The position numbers and the translations under genes were made by a program. DNA of 64,000 nt from JAWSUT01 sp033549345 (lineage in GTDB: Bacteria > Bacillota > Dethiobacteria > Dethiobacterales > Dethiobacteraceae), in contig JAWSUT010000013.1 of NCBI GenBank assembly GCA_033549345.1, positions 1 to 64,000 of the forward strand. Direction: 5' to 3'. The notes under the pieces were generated by a model. The model did not search any database, had not been told where the DNA came from, and saw only the letters and a list, made by a program, of their open reading frames with translations. Of this stretch, positions 1-7,583 are shown one piece after another (within the stretch, counting starts at the first letter, position 1; each line of letters opens with the position of its first letter).

Positions 1-2
1 CT

Positions 3-68
3 ACCAATCCACAACACTATGTCGATTATACAGTAATTTTAAGAAAGGGTAATGAACCCGCAGCCTGA
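3..68 (+). CDS. C-terminal end of an unidentified gene (cut by window edge)
   Basis: The third forward frame is open from the window edge to a TGA at 66-68 and encodes about 21 residues ending in a Lys-Gly-Asn-Glu-Pro-Ala-Ala tail. Too little is present to name a family. It lies 28 bases before the next small gene and is on the same strand, so it may belong to the same accessory segment. The call rests only on an open frame at the edge and could be chance. Confidence 0.3.
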   Translation, partial: TNPQHYVDYTVILRKGNEPAA

Positions 69-96
69 CTACGAGTTCATTATACAAGGTGATATG

Positions 97-274
97 ATGC
101 CTAAATTGCTAGAAATTAAGCTCACAAAATGTACTCTGTTCCTGTATGAGCAAGAACTGTTTAAATTTCTCCCCACCGGAACTGTTAGCTGAGGGCCTAA
201 AGCGTGGCAAAGGGATACTCCGGAGCCGAAAGCAGCGCTTACGCGAACAAGAAAAGATTAAAACAGGACGGTAA
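97..274 (+). pseudogene. Small basic protein, broken by a one-base frameshift
   Basis: An ATG at 97, five bases after an AAGGTG Shine-Dalgarno site, opens a frame that stops early at a TGA near 172. Reading resumes one frame over and runs to TAA at 272-274. The joined protein is about 58 residues: an N-terminal half rich in Leu and Lys, then a strongly basic tail containing LKRGKGILRSRKQ. The break fits one extra C in the CCCC run near 164, because removing it restores one continuous frame. The basic tail resembles small proteins that I associate with phage-like or mobile regions of Clostridia; function unknown. A sequencing error at the C run is an alternative to a true pseudogene. Confidence 0.5.
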
Positions 275-404
275 ATTCTCTATTGCCTGTACTTAAGAGC
301 GTTTAGGGAGAGCGCGAACTATCTAACGGTAAAAAATACCTAAGGTTCTCCCAAGGTTATATCAAGGTTATATCAAGGGCAAAAACTCTTTAAAGGCCCC
401 ATAT

Positions 405-1656
405 ATGTTAACCGTAATGAACGGAGTGAGCGTAGTGGATAACGTTATGACAAAGCTAAAGAATTCAGCCCGGTCGTCACTGCTGCCCCCAGACATGCAG
501 CTTTTTGAATGTGAGCCCCCACCGGAACTCTACGAAACGCAGGACGATGGGTCAACCCGCTGTAAAGTATGCAAGCATGAATGTGTAATAAAGCCTGATG
601 GTGTAGGTTTCTGCGGCGGCCGGCAAAACATAGAAGGGAAGTCAGTTAGCCGTATTGTCGGTCAATTGTCTGTTCTTTGTCAGGATGTCTACCGGGGAGA
701 AAGGGTAATGAATGTGGGGTCTTTCTTTTGCAACTTCCGGTGCAAGTTTTGTTTAGCCTGTACCTGGATACACGATAAGAAAGAATTGCCCTTTTTACGG
801 CCTTTTGTGTATCCCTGGGGTGGTTTGGGACATAAGGATGACCCCCCCGGGCAAGATAACCAGGGAGGCAATCATTGCTTCACCGACACTCGTGGTGGAA
901 GTTGCTAAACAAAATCGCTTAGGTCTGCTTAATATCTGCCGAAGCGAACCGACTATTAACGCCGAGTATTTTTATCACCTCGGGCTTGAAGCACAAGAAC
1001 ATGGAATTGGAACACTGCTTTTTACAAATGGATATTCTACACCTTATGTAACAGAGCAATTTACTAAAAGTATGTTACACGCAGTAATAGGGGTTAAGGC
1101 TGCTTTTGACCAAGCGGGATATGACAAGGTCGTTAGTGGTGGCCGAAGAGTTGATGTCAATAAAATACTGGACACAATTCTGGATTTCAGGGCGTGCGGT
1201 GCTAGTTACTCCCTATCAGTCATCGTAGACGGTGCTAACTCAGATGCCTGCCGAGCATACGCCATGCTAGAGAAGTTAAAGGCCAAGCTAACAGACAGAG
1301 AAGTGGCGTCACTGGAAATAGTAATTGACCCTGTTATTCAATATACAGACAGCCGTGCTATTCTCGACATGAAAACAGGCTCCTATATCTGTGATCAGTT
1401 AAACCGACGACCAGGAGACATACTTGGAGTCCTTGAATTAGAAGCGGCAGTAAAATCAGCTCTTGGGTTTAAAAATTGCCGGTCGGACTATTCGGCGGAT
1501 TATAAAGCCATACACGGGCATGACCCCTGTATCTTCCCGGATCCGGCTAAAGGCGGCTGCCTGGATGCCATCGAAAAAGAGCAGCGGACACTCAAAGGTG
1601 TTAAGAATTACTTCTACTTTGACTTCCAAAGGCCAACTCTAAGCGTTGATATTTAA
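405..1656 (+). pseudogene. Radical SAM protein (AmrS/PflA-activase-like), frameshifted
   Basis: Two overlapping frames encode one radical SAM protein. The first (from 405, or GTG 435 behind GGAGTGAG) carries an N-terminal Cys cluster of the type CxxCxxxC with a later GFCGGR, then the radical SAM motif CNFRCKFC that binds the 4Fe-4S cluster. The second (to TAA 1656) continues with the barrel, including SEPTINAEY and LLFTNGY segments typical of AmmeMemoRadiSam-type enzymes. The frames join at a run of seven Cs at 842-848; with six Cs the reading frame is continuous. Total length of about 417 residues is somewhat longer than usual for the family. As written the gene is broken; a base-calling error or slippage at the C run is possible. 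Substrate unknown. Confidence 0.7.
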
Positions 1657-1716
1657 AAGCAGGAGAGGTGTTTTGGGGCTGCGCACCCAAATTCTAAGTG
1701 AATCGAGGGGAAGAAA

Positions 1717-1950
1717 ATGAAACGACTAACACCAATTAAGGCAATTCGTCAACAGTGTCTGGACTGCAGCGGGGGACAAAGAGCCGAAGTGCGGGAGTGC
1801 CCTGTGGATGCCTGTACGTTGTGGCCGTACAGGATGGGTAAAAACCCATTTATTGAGCGTCCTGCCCAGAAAGGTAAGCAGGTGGGTAGCAAAATCAATT
1901 CTGCCGAAACTATTAACGCTCAGGAAGGCAGTTTTTTACGAGAAGCGTAA
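1717..1950 (+). CDS. Small cysteine-rich conserved protein
   Basis: A 77-residue protein starting at ATG 1717 after a GAGGGGAAG ribosome site. The first half has the pattern CLDCSGGQ, then VRECPVDAC and LWPYRMGKNPF, giving four Cys that could bind a metal ion. The second half is polar and probably unstructured. I recognise this Cys pattern as a short conserved family seen in Clostridia and in phage-like regions, but I know no proven function. It lies 60 bases after the broken radical SAM gene. Confidence 0.65.
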   Translation: MKRLTPIKAIRQQCLDCSGGQRAEVRECPVDACTLWPYRMGKNPFIERPAQKGKQVGSKINSAETINAQEGSFLREA

Positions 1951-2130
1951 GGTTAAGTGTCATAACATCCAACTCGCCGCAAATTGCTATTTCTCAGAGG
2001 CTGTTCAGAGTTTTCCTGGGCAGCTTTTTAATTCGACAAATCTATACATGTCTCAACAAAGGATTTTGTCTAAAGAGTAGGAAATATATGATGTTAAGGT
2101 CTAGTAGCGCATAAGTGAGGTATCGTTAAT

Positions 2131-2790
2131 TTGAATATAACTGATTTAACGGTTAGGTTGTTGCTAATTTTTTTCCCGGGAATAGTTGCCACACTTATCT
2201 ACGAAGCACTCTCAGTTCAGGAAAAAAGACAGCATTTAGAATTTTTCATAAGATCATTTGTGTTTGGTATGGGGGTATACTCGCTATTGGCTCTCATTCA
2301 AAATATAATTGTAGAAGGGGAAAGTAACTGTTTCCTGCCTATAATTAATTCCTCAATACCGATTAATGAGGTAGACATTCTTAAATCGACATTAATGTCC
2401 ATTCCTTTGGCAATTGTTGTTGCAGCAATATCTAACTATAAGATTGTTTATCGAGTTGCGAGATTTTTTAGAATTACAAAAGTTCACGGGTTTTCTTCGG
2501 TATGGGAGGCTTTTTTTGACTCGCCCCAGATTGAATGGGTGGTCATAAGAGATATACAAAACGATATAATGTATGAAGGCTGGATAGAACAATATTCGGA
2601 TGTCGAAGAAGACCGGGAATTGTTGTTACGACAGGTACTTGTTTATAGAAACACTACTGGGGAACGATATTATAAAGAGCCTTTAGCTTCACTGTATATT
2701 TCGATACCAAAAAATAATAATGTTACGATAGAAGTAACAAAATTTGAAGAACCTAAAAAAGAGGATAAAAAGAGGGTGAAAAAAGAATGA
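2131..2790 (+). CDS. DUF6338-like membrane protein
   Basis: A 219-residue protein with TTG start at 2131, preceded by GTGAGG. Residues about 7-30 and 40-63 form two hydrophobic segments, and a third lies near 85-105; the rest is a soluble domain with a charged tail of Lys and Glu (about 205-219). The layout (N-terminal FFPGI membrane helix, later soluble domain ending in a short beta-rich part with YRNTTGERYYKEPLASLYI) resembles the DUF6338 family, which has no settled role. The stop overlaps the ATG of a 40-residue gene by ATGA, so the two are probably translated together. The coding sequence is clearly AT-richer than the core genes after 5.6 kb. Confidence 0.6.
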   Translation: MNITDLTVRLLLIFFPGIVATLIYEALSVQEKRQHLEFFIRSFVFGMGVYSLLALIQNIIVEGESNCFLPIINSSIPINEVDILKSTLMSIPLAIVVAAISNYKIVYRVARFFRITKVHGFSSVWEAFFDSPQIEWVVIRDIQNDIMYEGWIEQYSDVEEDRELLLRQVLVYRNTTGERYYKEPLASLYISIPKNNNVTIEVTKFEEPKKEDKKRVKKE

Positions 2791-2909
2791 CGGAAAGACG
2801 GCCGGATCCGCTTAAGGAAAACTTTGTAAAGAAGGGTGGGAAAAACCCTCCCCCAGAAACACCGCGCCCGAGGCCACCAGAAGGCCAAACACCAATAAGA
2901 GACCGGTAA
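2787..2909 (+). CDS. 40-residue proline-rich partner of the DUF6338-like gene
   Basis: This frame begins at ATG 2787, overlapping the upstream stop in ATGA form, and ends with TAA 2907-2909. The product is basic and Pro-rich, with a central KKGGKNPPPETPRPRPPEG stretch and no membrane segment. The overlap argues for translational coupling to the DUF6338-like protein and hence for a shared job. It may be a soluble partner or a tail that binds a protein surface; this is inference. It is too short to assign to a family with certainty. Confidence 0.5.
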   Translation: MTERRPDPLKENFVKKGGKNPPPETPRPRPPEGQTPIRDR

Positions 2910-3353
2910 CGTTTAACTGTTTCTACCGAACGTCTTTCTATTATTTTAAACAGATGGTATGTTCTTTACCTTGAGATGAAGATTTGCTAGTTGCTTAAGG
3001 AATGCTACTGTTACAGAGCAGCTAACGGGGCACTGCAGGGAGACCTGTACGGGAGCTTTAAAGCTGACTGATGTAAGGTGAGGTTTTTCTGGTTATACAC
3101 CACGACCAATGCCTAAAATGAAACAGAGAAACGGTAAATTTTGTGAGCTATCTAAGGGTTTTCTTGGATAGCTTAATTATTTTGTTTCCGGAAAGAGACA
3201 TTATCGGAAGCTGAATAATGGGTCAAAAATAGTTCAAAAGTAGATTTTCAACGACGTTTTTCTGGTGTGCCCCTACTTTAGCAGGCTGTCACCTTAGTAA
3301 AAAGAAGGATATGTAATGTGAGTCATAGAATAAAATATCGGAGGTGTTAGAAA
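2910..3353 (+). other. Long non-coding interval with possible RNA structure
   Basis: No convincing gene in either strand. Two structures stand out: TGCAGG-GAGA-CCTGTA at about 3034-3049, a six-pair stem with a GNRA tetraloop, followed by AGCTTTAAAGCT; and an AGCTATC/GATAGCT stem at 3146-3173 followed by an AT-rich run, which could be a weak terminator. An AAGGAG-like site near 3305 leads to nothing. The last 20 bases carry the CGGAGGTG site of the TPR gene. Confidence 0.4.
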
Positions 3354-4205
3354 ATGTATGATGAAGGTCAAAATGCCAAAAAATCAATATTTAGGAAAAT
3401 ACCTGGTTACCGTTCGAAAAAGCCGTGGAAGATGGCAATCGCTAGCGTGTTCTATTTCTTTGTGCTTCTAATAATTATTACGCCTTCCAGCGATAAAGAA
3501 GCTCCGGCAGAAACCACGCCTGCGGTGACACAATCCAGTGAAACGCCAGAGGAGAAGCAGGCACGGATGCTGCAGGAGTCAGCTGAATCGTATCAGACGG
3601 GCTTGCGGTTCTATGAGCAGAAAGACTATACAGCGGCACAACAAAAATTTCAAAAGGTGATAAAGGATGACCCTGATTACGAAGATGCTCAAGCAAAAAT
3701 AACAGAAATTAAAACTGCGAGGGCGACTGAATTGCTGGCCTTAGCAAAAGAGAAGATAGATCAAGGGTTATTCGGTGATGCAGAAACTGACCTCAGAGCT
3801 GCACTAAACAATAACCCAGACCTTAAAGAAGCCACAGATTTGGTAGAAAAATTACCAGACTTAGAGAAGGAGCATTACAAAAAAAGTTGTAAAGCCATTG
3901 AGTTCAAAGTGCTCAATAAAAACCCCGACTCGCTTGTTGGTGAGCGAGTTACGATGAAGGGTGAGGTGCTGCAAATTCAGGAATCGGGTAATTTCACCAT
4001 AATGCTGGTCCAGGTCACAAACTTAGGATATGATGTGTACACTGACACTGTTATGGTTACATATGATGGGACTATAGATATTTACGAAGATGATATTATT
4101 GCCTTCTGGGGTGAAGTGGTTGGCTCCGAAACCTACCAGTCAGTGGCTGGATGGAATGTAACTGTTCCAAAGGTCTCCGGCAGGTTTTTTGCAAAACGCA
4201 AATAA
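3354..4205 (+). CDS. Membrane-anchored TPR protein with a C-terminal OB-like domain
   Basis: A 283-residue protein, ATG at 3354 after CGGAGGTG. Residues about 25-45 form one membrane helix with Lys/Arg before it, so the bulk is probably outside or facing the envelope. A polar linker (about 48-75) leads to two or three tetratricopeptide-like repeats (about 78-160; SYQTGLRFYEQKDYTAAQQKFQKV and a second LFGDAETDLRAAL unit). The last 100 residues are beta-rich with LVGERVTMKGEVLQIQ and DDIIAFWGEV segments, like OB-fold tRNA_anti-type domains. No enzymatic motif is visible. A protein-binding envelope role is an inference. Confidence 0.6.
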   Translation: MYDEGQNAKKSIFRKIPGYRSKKPWKMAIASVFYFFVLLIIITPSSDKEAPAETTPAVTQSSETPEEKQARMLQESAESYQTGLRFYEQKDYTAAQQKFQKVIKDDPDYEDAQAKITEIKTARATELLALAKEKIDQGLFGDAETDLRAALNNNPDLKEATDLVEKLPDLEKEHYKKSCKAIEFKVLNKNPDSLVGERVTMKGEVLQIQESGNFTIMLVQVTNLGYDVYTDTVMVTYDGTIDIYEDDIIAFWGEVVGSETYQSVAGWNVTVPKVSGRFFAKRK

Positions 4206-4211
4206 TCTAGT

Positions 4212-4235
4212 AAGCGTCCGAAAGGGCGCTTTTGA
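4212..4235 (+). terminator. Probable weak intrinsic terminator
   Basis: AAGCGTCC-GAAA-GGGCGCTT forms an eight-pair stem with a GAAA loop (one G-T pair), followed by a short TTTGATAT tract. It lies just after the TPR gene stop. The T tract is weak. Confidence 0.55.
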
Positions 4236-4256
4236 TATACATAAGGGGTGTTACAA

Positions 4257-4913
4257 ATGCAAATATGTGAAAATTGCGGTCAAGTTATGAGTTCCGCGAA
4301 AAGCTGTGTCTCTGAGCCTCTTCGTCATAAATTTAGTAGTACTTATGCAAAAATTCCTTATGGTCAGGAATCTCTTAAGAACACAGGACGCAAAAAAACT
4401 GATTTAAACCATCGTTGCATTGATTGCGGTGTCAGAATTGGCGGTTACCACCACAAGGATTGTGACCAAGAACAATGCCCTATATGTGGTGGCAAAAGAA
4501 TTCATTGTTCCCATGGTAAGCGAATTTACTGGCCCCCAGTGGATTACTATGATTTAGAAAGCCAGATAAAAGCATGTATTAATACTGGTAATTTATCTAA
4601 GGCTGCAAAGATGCTCTTGAAGGTGGAAGATGGGTTAATAAAAGAAATGTTAACCGAGACTGCACTTGAAATTGCTTATTTAAGAGGACGTAATAGCGAC
4701 GAAAATCAAGGGCTAAACGTACGGTCTTATAAGCCTCTATCACTTCCAGAAGTGGCTGAAATAATGAATATTGATGCCATGTTTTTACGGGCTAGCCTTC
4801 AGCAAAGCAAATTCCCATTTGGTGCTGCTTACCCAAAGGGTGAACGATGGGCTTACTACATAAACCCAAAAAGATTCTATGAATATTTGGGGATAGATGA
4901 ACAGGATCTCTAA
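4257..4913 (+). CDS. Zinc-ribbon protein with excisionase-like C-terminal domain
   Basis: The frame can be opened at GTG 4248, but that codon lies within the AAGGGGTG ribosome site; ATG 4257 is the better start, giving 218 residues. The N-terminal half has several Cys pairs (CENC; later CIDC, then a His/Cys cluster with CPICGGKRIHC), fitting one or two zinc ribbons. A helical middle part follows. The last 60 residues (LPEVAEIMNID...LQQSKFPFGAA...YYINPKRFYEYL) form a small winged-helix or excisionase-like module seen in Firmicutes mobile elements. The same module makes up the next gene, so the two are likely paralogous at this domain. DNA binding is likely but unproven. Confidence 0.55.
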   Translation: MQICENCGQVMSSAKSCVSEPLRHKFSSTYAKIPYGQESLKNTGRKKTDLNHRCIDCGVRIGGYHHKDCDQEQCPICGGKRIHCSHGKRIYWPPVDYYDLESQIKACINTGNLSKAAKMLLKVEDGLIKEMLTETALEIAYLRGRNSDENQGLNVRSYKPLSLPEVAEIMNIDAMFLRASLQQSKFPFGAAYPKGERWAYYINPKRFYEYLGIDEQDL

Positions 4914-4944
4914 TCTAGTTTTTATCAAAAGGGAGGGGAAGGTA

Positions 4945-5196
4945 ATGTCAAAAAATTTATCTTTAGATGAACTTAAGGCGATAAGGCCGGTTAATATCAC
5001 CGCTGAGCAAGCGGCCCATATTATGGGTGCAACGGGGACACTTGTAAGGTTCGGGCTACAGCAAGAAAAATTTCCTTTTGGGGCTGCTGTCCATATGGAA
5101 AAACAGTGGCGGTATTACATTAACACTGAGCGTTTCATGGCATACATGACAGCCCAGGATATAATTAAAGGAAATGAAAATCCGGAGCAGGTCTAA
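4945..5196 (+). CDS. Excisionase-like small DNA-binding protein
   Basis: An 83-residue protein; ATG 4945 follows GGGAGGGGAAGG, better than upstream in-frame starts that would overlap the previous gene. The core (EQAAHIMGATGTLVRFGLQQ, KFPFGAAV, WRYYINTERFMAYM) matches the C-terminal domain of the preceding protein almost position for position. Such modules are common near phage and integrative-element genes, where they regulate excision or transcription. It is the last gene before the tRNA-Trp locus and ends in a hairpin terminator that overlaps its stop codon. Target site unknown. Confidence 0.6.
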   Translation: MSKNLSLDELKAIRPVNITAEQAAHIMGATGTLVRFGLQQEKFPFGAAVHMEKQWRYYINTERFMAYMTAQDIIKGNENPEQV

Positions 5197-5214
5197 AAAC
5201 CTGTTCTATTTTTA
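5185..5214 (+). terminator. Intrinsic terminator after the accessory genes
   Basis: GAGCAGGT-CTAAAA-ACCTGTTC gives an eight-pair stem (one G-T) followed by TATTTTTA. It includes the stop codon of the excisionase-like gene. Confidence 0.7.
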
Positions 5215-5299
5215 CGTTTCAGGGCATATAATTATAGGTTGTTCCCCTTTTGTTCCCCATTTAGAATAATAGTTAACATAATAATGCTAAAAAAGCCAA

Positions 5300-5325
5300 A
5301 TAAAAAACCGTGGAAACTCCCACGG
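5300..5325 (-). terminator. Intrinsic terminator of tRNA-Trp
   Basis: On the minus strand CCGTGG-GAGTTT-CCACGG is followed by TTTTTTAT. It lies 18 bases past the tRNA 3' end, which suits a single tRNA transcript. Confidence 0.8.
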
Positions 5326-5342
5326 CTAATAGAATTCATTTA

Positions 5343-5418
5343 TGGCAGGGGTGACGCGACTCGAACACGCAACCAACGGTTTTGGAGACCGCTACTCTAC
5401 CAATTGAGCTACACCCCT
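5343..5418 (-). tRNA. trnW: tRNA-Trp (anticodon CCA)
   Basis: The minus strand folds as a 76-base tRNA: acceptor AGGGGTG/CACCCCT, D arm GCTC/GAGT, anticodon stem GCGGT/ACCGT (one mismatch-tolerant pair) with loop CTCCAAA, T arm GCGTG/CGCGT with TTCGAGT loop, discriminator G and an encoded CCA end. The anticodon CCA reads UGG. A strong promoter lies upstream and a terminator downstream. The 3' end faces the accessory segment at lower coordinates, the usual arrangement when an element has integrated into a tRNA gene. Confidence 0.97.
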
Positions 5419-5432
5419 GCATTGCATAGTCT

Positions 5433-5461
5433 ATTGTAGCGTATGTACAGTAAATTGTCAA
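5433..5461 (-). promoter_or_regulatory. Sigma-A type promoter of tRNA-Trp
   Basis: Minus strand TTGACA (5456-5461) and TACAAT (5433-5438) separated by exactly 17 bases. Transcription would begin shortly before the mature 5' end at 5418. Confidence 0.85.
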
Positions 5462-5588
5462 ACGTTTTGCTTTTCCTTAAATGGTATCTATTGCATGTCT
5501 ATTTCATGTGTATAACATGGCAGGTATATAGCTTTATTTCACAGGTTACCCACAGGTTTACTCCACAGATTCACGGAACAAGAATACC

Positions 5589-5617
5589 TTGAAAATGGCA
5601 ATCTGCTGTAATACAAT
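5589..5617 (+). promoter_or_regulatory. Sigma-A type promoter of the proline operon
   Basis: TTGAAA (5589-5594), 17-base spacer, TACAAT (5612-5617), 40 bases before the chosen proC start. No attenuator or operator is obvious between it and proC. Confidence 0.75.
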
Positions 5618-5656
5618 AGAAGAAATATGGATTTATCAATTTATGGGGGCGAGGCA

Positions 5657-6460
5657 ATGCAGGAGCGGATTGGATTTATCGGCCTGGGAGCGATGGGCGG
5701 TGCTCTGCTGAAAGGATTGTTGGACGGTGGGGTAGAGCCGGGAACGATTGTGGCATCTGATGCTTTAAAGGTGAAGCTGGATGAGATGGCTTTAAAGTAT
5801 GGAATCGAGGCTGCAAAGGATCCCCGTAGTGTTGCTGAGTCTGCCAGGGTTATTTTTCTGGCGGTAAAGCCCCAGGATATGAAAGGGCTATTGCAGACGA
5901 TTGCCCCGGTGATGACAGAGGGCCAGCTTGTGGTGTCTGTTGCGGCGGGTGTAAGTTTAGCTGACATTGAGAGTATACTGGATGGTGTGGGTGTAATCAG
6001 GGTCATGCCCAATACGCCTTGTTTGGTAGGTGAAGGGGCTATGGCAATCAGTGCCGGAAAGGATGTTAAAGAAGAAGATGTACATAAGGTGGCATCCTGG
6101 CTGGAGACGTTGGGTATTGTGCGTATTGTGCCTGAGAAGTTGATGGATGCTGTTACCGGTGTCAGCGGAAGCGGGCCGGCGTATGTGTATCTGATGATTG
6201 AGGCGCTTGCCGATGGTGGTGTGCTGGCCGGGTTGCCCCGGGCCATGGCCGCCGAACTGGCGGCGCAGACAGTGCTTGGTGCAGCAAAAATGGTTATGGA
6301 AACAGGAGAGCATCCGGCCGTACTCCGGGAGATGGTCACGTCACCGGGAGGTACGACCGCTGCCGCACTGTATGCTTTGGAAGAAGGCGGTTTCCGTGCT
6401 GCTGTACAGACAGCGGTGAAGAAGGCTGCCAAGCGGTCGGAGGAGCTGGGCAATTCATGA
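5657..6460 (+). CDS. proC: Pyrroline-5-carboxylate reductase
   Basis: Makes L-proline from 1-pyrroline-5-carboxylate with NAD(P)H, the last step of proline synthesis, in the cytosol. The frame extends up to ATG 5627, but ATG 5657 has the GGGGCGAGG site and puts the Rossmann motif GFIGLGAMGG at residues 5-14, as in the family. The length of 267 residues is normal. The C-terminal helical half holds GVSGSGPAYVY and EMVTSPGGTTAAAL, the substrate-binding signature of P5C reductases. It is first in a tight operon: its stop overlaps proB by four bases. All three proline genes are together, so the cell can make proline from glutamate. Confidence 0.95.
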   Translation: MQERIGFIGLGAMGGALLKGLLDGGVEPGTIVASDALKVKLDEMALKYGIEAAKDPRSVAESARVIFLAVKPQDMKGLLQTIAPVMTEGQLVVSVAAGVSLADIESILDGVGVIRVMPNTPCLVGEGAMAISAGKDVKEEDVHKVASWLETLGIVRIVPEKLMDAVTGVSGSGPAYVYLMIEALADGGVLAGLPRAMAAELAAQTVLGAAKMVMETGEHPAVLREMVTSPGGTTAAALYALEEGGFRAAVQTAVKKAAKRSEELGNS

Positions 6461-7572
6461 GGGAGACATTAAAAAACGCAGAAACTGTTGTGGTAAAAGT
6501 CGGGACAAGGACTCTGACCCATGCTACGGGAAAGCTGAATCTGCGGTATATGGAGAAAGTGGTTCGGGAGCTGGCTGATTTGGCGAACCAGGGGAGGCAG
6601 GTAGTACTGGTGTCCTCAGGAGCTGTGGGTGCCGGCATCGGCAAGTTGGGCCTTGCAGGAAAACCGCAGACCATTCCTGAAAAACAGGCCGTGGCAGCTG
6701 TTGGCCAGAGTCTGTTAATTCAGATGTATGAGAAATTTTTTGCCGAATACGGTTTGGTGGTGGCGCAGGTCCTTTTGACCAGGGATGATTTTAACCACCG
6801 CAAGCGGTATCTGAATTCGGGGAATACGCTGCAGGCGCTGCTCAAATTCGGGGCGATACCCATTATTAATGAGAATGATACCGTTGCGGTAGAGGAAATA
6901 GAGTTTGGTGACAATGACTCGCTTTCGGCTTTGGTGGCCAGTATTCTGGATGCGGATTTACTGGTGTTGTTAACAGACATTGGCGGGCTGTATTCAGCGA
7001 ATCCAAAAGTTGATGAAAGTGCTCAGCTGATTGCGACGGTGGAGGAGATTACGCCGGATATCCGGAAGTTGGCGGGAGAAACCAGCGAAGCGCTGGCATC
7101 CGGTGGCATGGTGACCAAACTGATAGCGGCTGAAATTGCCACAAACTCCGGGATACCCATGGTGATTGCCAACGGCCGGGAGCCGGAAGTTTTACAGAGA
7201 ATTCTGGAAGGCGAAGATGTGGGGACACTTTTTTGTGCCCGTGGGAAGTGCCTGGAGAGCAGAAAACGCTGGATTGCCTACGGGCAGACACCACATGGCC
7301 GCCTGATTGTAGACAACGGAGCCAGAAAGGCTTTGGTTGATGACGGGAAAAGCCTGCTGCCAAGCGGAATCCTGGAAGTGTCCGGTGAGTTTGAACATGG
7401 CGAAATGGTATCTATTGAGGATGCCTGCGGGAAAGAACTGGCCCGGGGGCTGGTCAACTACAGTTCCGCTGAACTGCGTAAGATTAAAGGCATGCGCACC
7501 GACCGCGCGGCAAGTGTTCTTGAGAGGCACTGCGATGAAGCGGTCCACCGAAACAATATGGTGGTAACGTAA
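6457..7572 (+). CDS. proB: Glutamate 5-kinase with PUA domain
   Basis: Phosphorylates L-glutamate to gamma-glutamyl phosphate, the first and usually proline-inhibited step of the pathway. The 371-residue protein has an amino acid kinase domain (about 1-260; VVKVGTRTLT at about 10-19, VSSGAVGAG near 50, INENDTVAVEE near 145) and a C-terminal PUA domain (about 275-355). It begins with ATG inside the proC stop (ATGA), implying coupling, and is followed 11 bases later by proA, its partner that uses the unstable acyl phosphate. Confidence 0.96.
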   Translation: MRETLKNAETVVVKVGTRTLTHATGKLNLRYMEKVVRELADLANQGRQVVLVSSGAVGAGIGKLGLAGKPQTIPEKQAVAAVGQSLLIQMYEKFFAEYGLVVAQVLLTRDDFNHRKRYLNSGNTLQALLKFGAIPIINENDTVAVEEIEFGDNDSLSALVASILDADLLVLLTDIGGLYSANPKVDESAQLIATVEEITPDIRKLAGETSEALASGGMVTKLIAAEIATNSGIPMVIANGREPEVLQRILEGEDVGTLFCARGKCLESRKRWIAYGQTPHGRLIVDNGARKALVDDGKSLLPSGILEVSGEFEHGEMVSIEDACGKELARGLVNYSSAELRKIKGMRTDRAASVLERHCDEAVHRNNMVVT

Positions 7573-7583
7573 GGAGATGATAC

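Noticed and set aside
353..377. Short tandem repeat AAGGTTATATC
   Set aside because: Two copies only, no link to a feature; not a CRISPR array. No CRISPR repeats were seen in the window.
1808..2080. 90-residue frame overlapping the Cys-rich gene
   Set aside because: No ribosome site, and it reads the other gene in the wrong frame.
5239..5439. 66-residue forward frame
   Set aside because: It is the antisense of tRNA-Trp and its flanks; the tRNA fold with promoter and terminator explains the sequence.
5540..5580. Two DnaA-box-like CCACAG repeats
   Set aside because: Only partial matches and no origin genes or AT-rich unwinding element near.
5641..6453. 270-residue frame opposite proC
   Set aside because: A shadow of proC, with Ser/Pro/Ala-rich composition and no ribosome site.
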